A DNA stretch of 64,000 bases from Roseofilum capinflatum BLCC-M114 (GCF_030068505.1 NZ_JAQOSO010000087.1:62001-126000), one strand, 5' to 3'. Shown: positions 8,949 to 17,631, counted from the stretch's first letter. Made by a program: numbers and translations. The notes: generated by a model not told the origin, from the sequence alone.

Positions 8949-10103
8949 ATGAGTTTATCCTTACCCAATTTAATTCTACTGACGTGGAGTTCCCTTTGGC
9001 GTAATCCCTTGCGATCGGGGTTAACCCTGGTTGGAGTGTTTATGGGCGTTTTTGCCGTTGATGCCACCTTGAAAGTGGGTACGATTTCCAGAGCTGTCAT
9101 GGAGAGAGACTTAGCTGAACGAGAGTCCCCACAGGTAGAAATCTGGAAAGGGCATATGACTCCAGAGGATAAGGAGTTTCTCCATCAACAGTTAACCGGA
9201 GTGGAGGCGATCGCCACCAAACAATATATCAGTTGGGGGGGGTCAGTGTTCTTTGAAGACCAGCAAGCTAGTGCTACGACAAGTGCGGTATCTGAAGCCT
9301 TGCTTTCCAGTTCGGGCCGGAAAGTGATTAAAGGAAGACCCTTTACGCCTAGAGATTTTACTGAGTTTCGGGCAGTGGCGATCGTCGATCAATATTTGGT
9401 CGATCAGCTCTTTGAAGACCGCAATCCCATCAATCAACGTCTATACATTCAGGGCAGACCCTATACTATTATTGGTATTGTTTCTACCCTTCCAGCCGAA
9501 GGGGAGCGACAAGGACTGGTCTTCATTCCTGCAACTGTTCATTATGCCCTGACTGGTTCTCGGACGTTTCATAATATGTTAATTCGCCCCCAAAGTCTAG
9601 AACAGCTTAACGATCTAGAAAAGCAGGTCGAGGCTTTAATGAAGCAAAGATTTCCGCAACAGGGGTTTTGGGTAGGAACGAATATCGATGAAATCTTAGA
9701 ACAACAAACGACCCTGAAGTTAGCCTCCCAAGGATTAGCATTGGTGGGATTAATCGCTCTGTTTGTTGGGGGTGTGGGCATTGCCAACATTAGCATTGCT
9801 TCGGTGATGGAAAGGACTGCCGAGATTGGATTGCGTTTGGCTATTGGGGCAACGGAGCGCGATATTCTCCATCAATTTATCCTCGAAGCCACCCTACTGA
9901 GTTTGGTGGCGGGAATAATGGCGATCGTCACAGTTCACGGTGTAACCCTAATTGTTAGCGATCGCTTTGACTTACCCTATCGCTTCGATCCCCCAGTCGC
10001 TGGATTTTCCCTCGGATCGGCCCTTGTTGTGGGCATGGGAGCAGGCTTGTTTCCAGCTTGGCAAGCCAGTCAACTCGATCCGGTCAAAGCTCTACGAGCC
10101 TAA
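8949..10103 (+). CDS. ABC transporter permease of the MacB/FtsX type
   Basis: This 384-residue protein has the usual MacB/FtsX layout: an N-terminal transmembrane helix after NPLRSGLTLVGVFMGVF (about 18-40), a large extracytoplasmic MacB_PCD-like domain (about 45-255), and an FtsX domain with three helices (about 262-290, 315-345, 355-375). The C-terminus PAWQASQLDPVKALRA is the classic ending of this family. It would pair with an ABC ATPase to drive efflux or mechanotransmission, but no ATPase gene is next to it here. Only the permease is visible, downstream of the tnpB insertion, so the ATPase must be elsewhere or has been separated. Confidence 0.85.
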   Translation: MSLSLPNLILLTWSSLWRNPLRSGLTLVGVFMGVFAVDATLKVGTISRAVMERDLAERESPQVEIWKGHMTPEDKEFLHQQLTGVEAIATKQYISWGGSVFFEDQQASATTSAVSEALLSSSGRKVIKGRPFTPRDFTEFRAVAIVDQYLVDQLFEDRNPINQRLYIQGRPYTIIGIVSTLPAEGERQGLVFIPATVHYALTGSRTFHNMLIRPQSLEQLNDLEKQVEALMKQRFPQQGFWVGTNIDEILEQQTTLKLASQGLALVGLIALFVGGVGIANISIASVMERTAEIGLRLAIGATERDILHQFILEATLLSLVAGIMAIVTVHGVTLIVSDRFDLPYRFDPPVAGFSLGSALVVGMGAGLFPAWQASQLDPVKALRA

Positions 10104-10189
10104 ATTGATTGTGGACTTGACTTTAAACTAAAAATCGATAATAATAGAAGATCGGAGTGCTTGCTTAAGTTGCTGATAGCCTCCCATGA

Positions 10190-10273
10190 GCGGAACTGGC
10201 GGAATTGGTAGACGCGCTAGATTCAGGTTCTAGTGTCCGCAAGGACTTCGGGGTTCAAGTCCCCGGTTCCGCA
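10190..10273 (+). tRNA. trnL-CAG: tRNA-Leu (anticodon CAG)
   Basis: The acceptor stem GCGGAAC pairs with GTTCCGC, followed by discriminator A. The D-arm has TGGTAGACGC. The anticodon stem CTAGA/TCTAG encloses loop TTCAGGT, which reads CAG for Leu codon CTG. A long variable arm (TGTCCGCAAGGACT) and the T-arm GGGGTTCAAGTCCCC are typical of class II tRNA-Leu. The CCA tail is not encoded. Confidence 0.97.
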
Positions 10274-10276
10274 TCA

Positions 10277-10456
10277 ATGAATGAATCCGGTAGCTTGCCA
10301 AAGTTGCTCAGTGAGGGAGCAGGAAATGTAGCACTTATCACCAAATAGCTTACCGGTCAAGTGCTGAACCATTTGGTAAACTGGTTTTCGGTCATCCGTA
10401 TTGCCGGGTGTCAGGGTAACATTAAGCAATTCTCCGCGATCGTTAAACCTCTTCTG
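10277..10456 (-). pseudogene. Transposase remnant, IS982-like
   Basis: A minus-strand stretch translates without interruption into QKRFNDRGELLNVTLTPGN, then TDDRKPVYQMVQHLTGKLFG, then DKCYISCSLTEQLW. The LTPGN-DDRKP and GKLFGDKxYIS blocks are characteristic of the DDE transposases of the IS982 family. Only about 60 codons survive: a stop lies upstream in frame, and the 5' and 3' parts, and any inverted repeats, are gone. It begins four bases behind tRNA-Leu. The reading frame is still clean across the fragment, so decay by deletion rather than point mutation is likely. Confidence 0.75.
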
Positions 10457-10636
10457 TCACTCTCCGATAAAGAAGATAGAATAAAATATTGATATTGATT
10501 TAGCTTCCCAGAAGGTCGATCTCAAGGTCTTAGAAGCTATCAATTTACCAGAAGTGCAAGTAAAATCTAATCAAAAGTTAGTACATTATTAAACGAGGAC
10601 AACCAACCACAAATAATTTACGGTATGTCATGTTTT

Positions 10637-13477
10637 TTAATTATCTTCCCTACAATCTAAAGCTTCTTGCAAATAAAACCCAGTATAAGACTGAGAAGTT
10701 TGGGCAACTTCCTCTGGGGTTCCAGTAACTACAACCTCACCTCCGTTATAGCCTCCTTCTGGGCCTAAGTCAATAATCCAATCGGAGCAGCGAATTACAT
10801 CTAAATTATGTTCAATCACAATCATAGAATTGCCCTTATCCACTAAACGCTGTAGAACATTCAGCAGTTGATGGACATCATAAAACGAGAGTCCGGTAGT
10901 CGGTTCATCGATTAAATAAAGGGTTTTTCCAGTTGCTCTCCGGGATAATTCTGTCGCTAACTTCACCCGTTGCGCTTCTCCTCCAGAGAGGGTTGGGGCA
11001 GGTTGTCCGAGATGAATGTATCCTAAGCCAACATCGACCAAAGTTTGCAAACGGTTAACCGCTTTGGGGATATTTTGAAACACTTCTAAAGCTTCAGAAA
11101 CTGTCATGTTCAAAACATCGGCAATCGAATATCCTTTATATTTCACTTGCAGGGTTTCCCGGTTATATCTAGCGCCTTTACAGACTTCGCATTGCACATA
11201 AACATCGGGTAAAAAATTCATTTCAATCACATTTACCCCTTGTCCTCCGCAAGCTTCACAGCGTCCCCCTTTGACATTAAAAGAAAAGCGACCGGGTTTA
11301 TATCCTCTGGCTTTGGCTTCGATGGTTTCAGCAAAAATGGCGCGAATGGAATCAAAAACACCGGTATAGGTGGCAGGATTGGATCTTGGTGTTCTGCCAA
11401 TGGGAGATTGATCGATGACAATCACTTTATCAATGGCATCGAGTCCGGTGATTTTTCCTAATTCTGGGGGAAAGGCAATATTCCGGTTTAAATGATGTTG
11501 GAGCGCAGGATAAAGGAGTTCATTAATGAGGGTGGATTTTCCGGAACCGGAAACTCCGGTAATACTGACGAGTTTGCCTAAAGGAATTTCCAGATTGATA
11601 TGCTTGAGATTGTTTTTGTGGGCATTTTTGAGTTGGAGCGATCGCCCGTTTCCTTCCCGGCGTTTTTTTGGCGTTTCAATGACTTGCTTTCCTGACAGAT
11701 AAGCACCGGTAACAGATAACTCATTATCCAGTAATTGCTCTAGAGTTCCTTGGGCGACAATTTCCCCACCATGCACCCCTGCACCGGGGCCAATATCCAC
11801 CAGATGATCGGCATTGCGGATGGTTTCTTCATCATGTTCAACCACAATTAAAGTATTGCCTAAATCGCGCAATTTAGTTAAGGTTTGCAGCAGGCGAGAA
11901 TTATCCCGTTGATGTAAGCCAATACTCGGTTCATCTAACACATATAAAACTCCCGTTAAACCTGCGCCAATTTGTGTGGCTAACCGGATGCGTTGCGCTT
12001 CTCCTCCAGATAAGGTCATTGCCGGACGATCGAGGGTAAGATAGTCTAAGCCTACATCGATTAAAAACTGTAGTCTAGCTTGAATTTCTTTCAGGGCAAG
12101 TTCGCCGATTTTCGCTTGGCGCTCGGATAGGTTGATGTCCTTAATTTTCTGCAAACAATCAGTGATGGAAATTTCGGTTAAATCGTGAATGTGATATTGC
12201 CCTAAACGGACGGATAGGGCTTCGGGTTTGAGTCGTTTTCCTTGACAAGAATTGCAGGGTTGATCGATGAGATAGGGTTCGAGTTTCTGTTTTTGTAAGT
12301 CGGAGCCGGTTTCATGGTAAATGCGCTCTAAAATGGGGATAACTCCCTTAAATTTGGCATGATAACCGGAGACTTGGCGATAGTCGGATTGGGGTTCGAG
12401 ATAGATTTCTTCGGTTGTGCCGTGAAGGATGATTTCTTGTTGTTCGGGGGTGAGTTTTTTCCAGGGGGTTGTTAATTCAAAATTATAGGCTTCTCCCACA
12501 CTTTCGAGTAAGGATAAATAGTAGGTGTTTTCTTTTTCTGACCAGGGAGCGATCGCCCGCAACAGGGGAGCGTCTGAGTCAGGAATGAGCAGTGCTGGGG
12601 AAAATTGGCGATGACTTCCTAACCCGTGACAGTCGGGACAAGCGCCATAGGGAGAGTTAAAGGAAAATAATCGGGGGGATAATTCTTCCATGACTGCGCC
12701 ATGTTCGGGACAGGCAAAGTTTTCGGAAAACAGGAGGGTTTCGGGGTCTGTATCGGCAATTATTTCAATCATGGCCATCCCTTCCCCGTGGTGGAGCGCG
12801 GTGCTTAAGGAGTCGGTTAAGCGCTCTTCTAATCCGGGTTTGATGATCAGGCGATCGATGACGATTTCGATGTCATGTTTGCGGTTTTTTTCGAGTTCGA
12901 TAGGGTCGGAAAGTTCCTGAACTTCACCATTAATTCGCACTCGGACAAATCCTTGGGAAGCTAAACTAGAGAGCAGCTTTTTATGGGTTCCTTTTTTGCC
13001 TCGGACTACGGGAGCGAGAATTTGGAAGCGGGTACGGTTGGGAAGTTCCAGGATGCGATCGCACATTTGATCGATGGTTTGGGGAGCAATGGAGCGATCG
13101 CAAATCGGACAATGGGGTTCTCCCGCACGACCAAACCACAAGCGCAAATAGTCATAAATTTCGGTCACTGTTCCCACCGTCGAGCGGGGGTTATGGGAGG
13201 TTGATTTCTGGTCGATAGAAATGGCTGGACTCAACCCCTCGATGCTATCCACATCCGGTTTATCCACCTGACCCAAAAACTGCCGCGCATAGGCACTGAG
13301 GGACTCCACATAGCGCCGTTGCCCTTCAGCAAAGATGGTATCAAAGGCAAGGGAGGATTTGCCCGATCCGGACACCCCAGTGAAGACAATCAGGCGATCG
13401 CGGGGCAGTTCCAGATCGATATTCTTGAGATTATGCTGTCTCGCTCCTCGGATGCGGATGGTCTTGTCTTCGGTCAT
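10637..13477 (-). CDS. uvrA: Excinuclease ABC subunit A
   Basis: This 946-residue protein is the damage-recognition ATPase of nucleotide excision repair, acting with UvrB and UvrC. The first Walker A GVSGSGKS is at residues 34-41 and a second GVSGSGKS lies near residue 646. Two LSGGEAQR signatures are present. Zinc-finger cysteines are seen in CPIC and CNSC of the first half and in CEACGG and CEVC of the second. Length is normal for the family. The ATG at 13477 opens [16 protein letters not shown], which is the conserved start. A partial copy of this 5' end, including upstream bases, occurs near 17.7 kb. Confidence 0.97.
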   Translation of the reverse strand: MTEDKTIRIRGARQHNLKNIDLELPRDRLIVFTGVSGSGKSSLAFDTIFAEGQRRYVESLSAYARQFLGQVDKPDVDSIEGLSPAISIDQKSTSHNPRSTVGTVTEIYDYLRLWFGRAGEPHCPICDRSIAPQTIDQMCDRILELPNRTRFQILAPVVRGKKGTHKKLLSSLASQGFVRVRINGEVQELSDPIELEKNRKHDIEIVIDRLIIKPGLEERLTDSLSTALHHGEGMAMIEIIADTDPETLLFSENFACPEHGAVMEELSPRLFSFNSPYGACPDCHGLGSHRQFSPALLIPDSDAPLLRAIAPWSEKENTYYLSLLESVGEAYNFELTTPWKKLTPEQQEIILHGTTEEIYLEPQSDYRQVSGYHAKFKGVIPILERIYHETGSDLQKQKLEPYLIDQPCNSCQGKRLKPEALSVRLGQYHIHDLTEISITDCLQKIKDINLSERQAKIGELALKEIQARLQFLIDVGLDYLTLDRPAMTLSGGEAQRIRLATQIGAGLTGVLYVLDEPSIGLHQRDNSRLLQTLTKLRDLGNTLIVVEHDEETIRNADHLVDIGPGAGVHGGEIVAQGTLEQLLDNELSVTGAYLSGKQVIETPKKRREGNGRSLQLKNAHKNNLKHINLEIPLGKLVSITGVSGSGKSTLINELLYPALQHHLNRNIAFPPELGKITGLDAIDKVIVIDQSPIGRTPRSNPATYTGVFDSIRAIFAETIEAKARGYKPGRFSFNVKGGRCEACGGQGVNVIEMNFLPDVYVQCEVCKGARYNRETLQVKYKGYSIADVLNMTVSEALEVFQNIPKAVNRLQTLVDVGLGYIHLGQPAPTLSGGEAQRVKLATELSRRATGKTLYLIDEPTTGLSFYDVHQLLNVLQRLVDKGNSMIVIEHNLDVIRCSDWIIDLGPEGGYNGGEVVVTGTPEEVAQTSQSYTGFYLQEALDCREDN

Positions 13478-13646
13478 GGGCGGCGATCGTCTTTGGGTTA
13501 GGGTGAGTTCGATAGACTCAGACTAGCTTTAAGGCATTGAGTATTGTAGCGCCTTTAGACATGGCCGCTAACTTTTGAGCGTACCCCATCCTCTCTTTAT
13601 CTGAAAATTACGTTAAAATAGCAAAAGACTACTGTCCATTTCCTGA

Positions 13647-14120
13647 ATGAGTGAAACTGTTTACATTGAAACAAGTATTTTGGGCTATCTGACGGCTCGA
13701 CCGAGCAGAGACCTTATCGTTGCTGCTAATAGTGAGATAACTAGAGAATGGTGGGATACATGCCGCAGTTATTTCCAACTCTACTCCTCACTAGCAGTTG
13801 TCAAAGAAGCATCCAAAGGCGATCCTAAAATTGCATCTCAAAGACTGGAATTTATGGGCGACCTTACACTACTTGATTTAAACCAGTTAGTGTTTGATTT
13901 AGCCGGTCAATTCTTGGAACACAGCAACCTTCCGACAAAAGCTAATATTGATGCCGTTCATATGGCAGTTGCAACTATTCACGGTATGGATTATCTGCTC
14001 ACATGGAATTGCAAGCATATTGCTAATGCTCAAATTCAAAGGAAATTGGCAGAAATTAGTCTAGATTTTGGATACAAGCTACCCATTTTTTGTACACCCT
14101 ATGAATTACTTGGATATTAA
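13647..14120 (+). CDS. PIN-domain protein, probable type II toxin
   Basis: This 157-residue PIN-fold protein has an early acidic residue in YIETSILG (Glu8 replaces the more usual Asp), a middle acidic segment, and the C-terminal NIDAVHMAVA and LLTWNCKHIAN motifs typical of a PIN subfamily found in cyanobacterial TA modules. PIN toxins are Mg-dependent RNases. The partner gene starts only two bases after its stop, giving a toxin-first order. Translational coupling is likely. The activity of the Glu8 form is uncertain because the family normally uses Asp. Confidence 0.8.
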   Translation: MSETVYIETSILGYLTARPSRDLIVAANSEITREWWDTCRSYFQLYSSLAVVKEASKGDPKIASQRLEFMGDLTLLDLNQLVFDLAGQFLEHSNLPTKANIDAVHMAVATIHGMDYLLTWNCKHIANAQIQRKLAEISLDFGYKLPIFCTPYELLGY

Positions 14121-14122
14121 TT

Positions 14123-14317
14123 ATGTATCAAGATCCAATTGTTGAGGAAATCCACAGAATTCGTCAAGAGTATTCTGCTGTATTCAACCATGACCTAAAA
14201 GCTATCTTTGCTGATTTGCAAAAGCACCAAGCAGAAAGTGGTCGAGAAATTGTAGATTTATCAGCCAAAAAGTCTCACAGCAGGTTAGAGTTGGTAAATA
14301 AGAGATATCAAGGATAA
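14123..14317 (+). CDS. Probable antitoxin partner of the PIN protein
   Basis: This 64-residue protein has the pattern DPIVEEIHRIRQEYSA-x-FNHDLKAIFADLQ. That pattern is common in small cyanobacterial proteins encoded directly after PIN toxins of the kind found at 13647. It is mostly helical, with a basic tail. It starts two bases after the toxin stop. It should bind and neutralise the toxin and may autoregulate the pair; no DNA-binding fold is obvious. Confidence 0.7.
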   Translation: MYQDPIVEEIHRIRQEYSAVFNHDLKAIFADLQKHQAESGREIVDLSAKKSHSRLELVNKRYQG

Positions 14318-14320
14318 ACA

Positions 14321-14563
14321 ATGCAAAATCAAGAGTTCCTCAGTGAGTTTTTAGCTCTCCCTCCTGAAGCACAAACTCAAGTCATCAGGCTGATAGAGTC
14401 TTTGAAAGAGAAGTATAAAGATGCTGAATCTACCTCTTCATCATTGCAAGCCGATCTAATGGATGATGAGTTTATTGGCATGTGGCGCGATCGCGAAGAA
14501 TTAGGGAGTAGGAGTTGGCTAAGAAATTTGCGAGAGAATGAGTGGTCAAAAGCTCATGAATAG
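14321..14563 (+). CDS. Antitoxin-like small protein (DUF2281-like) of a VapBC module
   Basis: This 80-residue protein starts MQNQEFLSEFLALPPEAQ. The N-terminal helix pair LPPEAQTQVIRLIESLKEKY resembles DUF2281-type antitoxins. The C-terminal half (MDDEFIGMWRDREELGSRSW) is the usual toxin-wrapping tail. It begins three bases after the previous antitoxin stop, so two TA modules form one transcript. The downstream VapC start ATG overlaps its last codons. Confidence 0.75.
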   Translation: MQNQEFLSEFLALPPEAQTQVIRLIESLKEKYKDAESTSSSLQADLMDDEFIGMWRDREELGSRSWLRNLRENEWSKAHE

Positions 14564-14945
14564 TTCAACGATAATCGATACTGATATCATCATTGACGCT
14601 GCTCGCAGTATTCCGGAAGCTGTCAATTGTCTCCAACAGCTACAATCTAGTTCTAGGTTGGCTCTTAGCATCGTTACGAAAATGGAGTTAATCGTTGGCT
14701 GTGCGAACAAATTAGAATTGCAGGCTTTAGAAAAATTTCTTCAGCGTTTTGATGCGATCCCGATCAACCAAGCCATTTCAGATCAAGCTGTTCAATTATT
14801 ACGCTTGTATCGGCTCAGTCACGGTCTATTAATTGCTGATAGTTTGATTGCAGCTACAGCAATAATATGGGATTATCCTTTGATCAGTAAAAACCAGCGC
14901 GATTACCGATTCATTCAAAATCTAAATCTATTACCTTACCCATAG
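14556..14945 (+). CDS. vapC: VapC-type PIN toxin
   Basis: This PIN-domain RNase toxin has 129 residues from the ATG at 14556. The catalytic acids are visible: Asp in IIDTDIIIDA at the N-terminus, Glu in KMELIVGC, and Asp in LLIADSLIAATA near the C-terminus. VapC toxins cleave tRNA or rRNA and are held inactive by the cognate antitoxin. The ATG overlaps the stop of the upstream antitoxin by eight bases, which supports this start over one 18 bases upstream. Intact length and motifs suggest a functional module. Confidence 0.85.
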   Translation: MNSSTIIDTDIIIDAARSIPEAVNCLQQLQSSSRLALSIVTKMELIVGCANKLELQALEKFLQRFDAIPINQAISDQAVQLLRLYRLSHGLLIADSLIAATAIIWDYPLISKNQRDYRFIQNLNLLPYP

Positions 14946-14962
14946 CTCAATAATCCGTTACG

Positions 14963-14982
14963 AATCTCTTATTAAAGAGATT
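14963..14982. terminator. Short hairpin between convergent genes
   Basis: AATCTCTT and AAGAGATT form an 8-bp stem with loop ATTA, just after vapC and before the 3' end of the convergent minus-strand gene. It could serve as a bidirectional terminator. The T-tracts on both sides are weak. Confidence 0.35.
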
Positions 14983-14991
14983 TAATATTAA

Positions 14992-15531
14992 TCAGCTTCT
15001 TATTGCTTCAGCACATGCAGGAGCATCTGGTGTCTCTAATTTACAACGTAAGAGATACAGAACCTGATCAGCGTCAACATCAGGTGAAAGAGTCAATATA
15101 AGCTGACACTCTTGGGGTGTTTTCTCTGTGTAGGCGCACATAATATTTTCACCATTTAGAGTACCCCAAGCAATCTCAGTCATTTTCTCTTGTCTGTAAG
15201 TTTCAAGATTATTAACTATGATTGTAGATCTCTCCTCACTGGAATATATTCCCAGTGGTCTAAGCATGAACCAAACATAAGATTTTCCTGTATTTGAAGT
15301 ATAGATTACAAATAAGGGTTGAATTTCTCCAAAGGGGCTTTCCATCGTTGAGAATTTTGCCTCTCTCTCAGCAGTTGTGTATCCAGGGACATCCTGTGTT
15401 CCATTCGCGCCAAATCTTGCTACATCCTGCTTTAAGCTACACCCACCAACAGAAATGATAGCTATGATGGAGAGAAAATACAGGGAGCTATTTAGAAAAA
15501 ATTGACCTAATAAAGTCCACGCAACACTCAT
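14992..15531 (-). CDS. Putative lipoprotein, hypothetical
   Basis: This 179-residue protein has an N-terminal hydrophobic segment (about 12-30) ending in a lipobox-like VGGC. It is probably exported and lipidated. The mature part has no recognised domain; it is mixed alpha/beta, with four later cysteines (ENIMCAY, PQECQL, LLRCKL, APACAE) that may form disulfides. Its start overlaps the end of the upstream gene by 44 bases in another frame, so the two are translationally linked. I do not recognise the family. Confidence 0.55.
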   Translation of the reverse strand: MSVAWTLLGQFFLNSSLYFLSIIAIISVGGCSLKQDVARFGANGTQDVPGYTTAEREAKFSTMESPFGEIQPLFVIYTSNTGKSYVWFMLRPLGIYSSEERSTIIVNNLETYRQEKMTEIAWGTLNGENIMCAYTEKTPQECQLILTLSPDVDADQVLYLLRCKLETPDAPACAEAIRS

Positions 15532-16012
15532 AACAAACCTTCAGCCATTTGATTGTTTTAATTTTCGGTTGGCTTGATTCCTCAACCCCTTCAGAACAAT
15601 CTTTCTCACTGTGTTTTTGAGCAAGATAATCCTTAAAACGTTCAGAAGAATCTCCGCTTATACATGGTTTACCACTTTCTTCTTCATATTGCATCTCAAT
15701 TTCAAGTTGTTCTAAATTATTTAGAACTTCATCCTGTTCAAGAGAATATTGCGTTGCCAGATCGGATATAAACACTAGCTCACTATCTTGATAGTCTCTT
15801 GCTTTTTTTAGGACAGAAATAATGCCGAGAACCTTTGGCAGGATGAGAGAAAGAGCAATAATACTGACCATAAGAGTCAAATACATTGGTATCGATGAAG
15901 ATGGAGTTTCGTTCAGCGAACCTCCATCTTCAGGATCGATAAAAGGCCTGACATCAATTGACCCTTCTTGTTGAAATCCGTCTTGGGAACTACTATTCAA
16001 TAACATAAACAA
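15488..16012 (-). CDS. Single-pass membrane protein with acidic cytoplasmic domain, hypothetical
   Basis: This 174-residue protein has a polar N-terminus of about 40 residues, one strong transmembrane helix (about 43-66, PMYLTLMVSIIALSLILPKV), then an acidic, probably helical region including the segment SLEQDEVLNNLEQLEIE. A Met two codons downstream is an alternative start. It sits between a 52-residue membrane protein gene and a lipoprotein gene, all minus strand. No family is recognised. Confidence 0.55.
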   Translation of the reverse strand: MFMLLNSSSQDGFQQEGSIDVRPFIDPEDGGSLNETPSSSIPMYLTLMVSIIALSLILPKVLGIISVLKKARDYQDSELVFISDLATQYSLEQDEVLNNLEQLEIEMQYEEESGKPCISGDSSERFKDYLAQKHSEKDCSEGVEESSQPKIKTIKWLKVCYECCVDFIRSIFSK

Positions 16013-16021
16013 AAATAGCCC

Positions 16022-16180
16022 TTATATATTTTGATTAACTGGTATTCTCTTTTCGATTTTTATCCCTTGAAAATGAGGTGAAATTTCATCTTTGAAGAAG
16101 TACCAACAACCGGGGAATCCGGCAATAACTGCAACCAAAAGAGTCAGAATAGCAATGAAGTTCTGATTGTTATTTGACAT
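16022..16180 (-). CDS. 52-residue single-pass membrane protein
   Basis: An uninterrupted frame of 52 codons starts at the ATG at 16180-16178. Its product starts MSNNNQNFIAILTLLVAVIA, continues with GFPGCWYFFKD and ends VNQNI. It has one predicted transmembrane helix (about 8-27) followed by a short basic tail. The next gene begins only nine bases after its stop, so the three minus-strand genes 16180 to 14992 look like one small envelope operon. Nothing identifies its role. Confidence 0.5.
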   Translation of the reverse strand: MSNNNQNFIAILTLLVAVIAGFPGCWYFFKDEISPHFQGIKIEKRIPVNQNI

Positions 16181-16377
16181 GATATCAATACTCACTCTGT
16201 ACTACTGTGAATTTATTTCCGCCCGATCAGGCTATACTCAAGTCACCAAACCAACTAGGGCAGGCAGTGTGAGGCTTTTCTATAAGCGTAAACCAGTTAA
16301 TCTCAGCCGTGATATAGCGATCGCTGTAAATTGAGCTATAATTTGGCTAGGTAAAATTTTTTTAAATTAGGTGTCAT

Positions 16378-16857
16378 ATGCCATCAAGTAACGTGCAGTT
16401 TGCTGAAGCTGCCAAGGAATGGGACTTGGAGACGTTGTATACCGACTTGGCATCGGCTAAGGGAAAACGGTTGACTCCGGTGGAAAAGTTACATTTACGG
16501 GGTTTGCTGTGTGGCTTGTCCCCCGCAGAAGTGGCACAACAACTGCACAAAAGTGTTAAGGGTGTGGAAAGTGAGGTGTGTAGGACTCTGTATGTTTACG
16601 TGAAAAGTCTGGTGAGGAAAAGTAATGCTCAGGTGGAGAATTGGAGAAATATTACAGAATGGTTAGAAGAGTCTGGGTATCAAAACAAGTCAGATAGCTC
16701 TGTTTCACCAGATGATCTATTGCCAGATAAAAGTTTTATAGATATAAGAAATATTACTATTGAAAATAAGCAGATCGTTTTTCAGTTTAATTTAACCATT
16801 CCCAGAGTTGGGGAAGTAGAAGTGACAAGAGAAAACTGGAATGGGTATGAAGGGTAA
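16378..16857 (+). CDS. HTH-domain protein of the type found with cyanobacterial STAND/conflict proteins
   Basis: This 159-residue protein's N-terminal half (LTPVEKLHLRGLLCGLSPAE and on through VKGVESEVCRTLYVYVKSL) is a helix-turn-helix resembling sigma region 4/LuxR folds. It ends in a conserved segment, NWRNITEWLEESGY. In cyanobacteria this module often stands alone or is fused N-terminally to NACHT, AAA or TIR-type effectors. The C-terminal 45 residues look like a beta-rich add-on. It probably binds DNA or an effector. No fused effector is present here. The ATG follows an AT-rich leader with no strong ribosome site. Confidence 0.6.
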   Translation: MPSSNVQFAEAAKEWDLETLYTDLASAKGKRLTPVEKLHLRGLLCGLSPAEVAQQLHKSVKGVESEVCRTLYVYVKSLVRKSNAQVENWRNITEWLEESGYQNKSDSSVSPDDLLPDKSFIDIRNITIENKQIVFQFNLTIPRVGEVEVTRENWNGYEG

Positions 16858-16920
16858 TTTTAATATGCAATCCGGATAATTCGGTGGAGCGATCGCCCCT
16901 TTCAGCAGCGATCTCCTCTC

Positions 16921-17601
16921 TTACAAGCTACTGGGATCGATTCCCAATTCCCTCAGTTTTTCGGTTAATTGTGCTATCTGTTGCCTTGCAGATAACAATT
17001 GCTCCTCTGGAGTTAAATAGCGTTCTCCTTGCTCATTGTACCAATACAACCATTCTCTAGTGATTCCTTGATAGGTTCCTTCCCCTCTACCGAGTCCTAA
17101 ATTAATTCCCGGTAACCAGAACGGTTCTTCTCCTGAGAGACGTTGATATTCTTCTCCTTGCAATTGATAAACTTCTAGCTTAGGCAGCCTTTTTCGTAAA
17201 GGGTTATAAATGGCATAATATAAGACTCCCAGTTCGGCATAGTCGGCTTTCTTTTTGCTATATTCTTTGCGTCCTGTTTGAGACACCACTTCTAACACGA
17301 AAGTGGGCACTTTTTCTTCTTCCCAGAGGACATAGGAGGGACGTAAATTGGTGTCAATAATTCGAGGCACTCCCATACTCAGAAAGCCATCGGGGACAAT
17401 AGCGGGTTTCTTCGGATGGTAATAAATTCCCATATCGACTCCAAAAAACCAATCCATCCGTTCTGGCCAGATCAGCGCGAGAATGGCTTCGAGAAGTCCA
17501 GCAATCAGGTGTTGTAGTTGGTTATCCACAGGAGTCTCGTCAGAGTCGGGGAGGTCTTTAGCCGAAGGTAGGTGATCTGTAGGATTATACTGGAGTATCA
17601 T
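16921..17601 (-). CDS. Uma2-family (DUF820) putative restriction-like nuclease
   Basis: This 226-residue protein has the DUF820/Uma2 fold, a PD-(D/E)xK nuclease relative expanded in cyanobacteria. Motifs seen are the acidic PDGF segment (around residue 71), TFVLEVVSQTGRKEYSKKK (the E-x-V...K core, about residues 100-118) and the ELGVLYYAIYNP stretch. The last 35 residues form a coiled coil (EEQLLSARQQIAQLTEKLRE). The biological role of the family is unproved; many members sit in accessory DNA. It lies next to a duplicated uvrA fragment. Confidence 0.85.
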   Translation of the reverse strand: MILQYNPTDHLPSAKDLPDSDETPVDNQLQHLIAGLLEAILALIWPERMDWFFGVDMGIYYHPKKPAIVPDGFLSMGVPRIIDTNLRPSYVLWEEEKVPTFVLEVVSQTGRKEYSKKKADYAELGVLYYAIYNPLRKRLPKLEVYQLQGEEYQRLSGEEPFWLPGINLGLGRGEGTYQGITREWLYWYNEQGERYLTPEEQLLSARQQIAQLTEKLRELGIDPSSL

Positions 17602-17631
17602 GGTTTTTCTAAGGATGGGACAGCACTTCGA

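Noticed and set aside
10495-10590. Open frame reading IDLASQKVDLKVLEAINLPE and onward between the transposase remnant and uvrA
   Set aside because: It has no start codon or ribosome site and a stop just upstream. It may be the tail of an old gene but is too short to call.
11240-11461. Plus-strand open frames inside uvrA and several other long genes
   Set aside because: They are antisense or alternative-frame shadows of well-supported genes, with no ribosome sites and poor composition.
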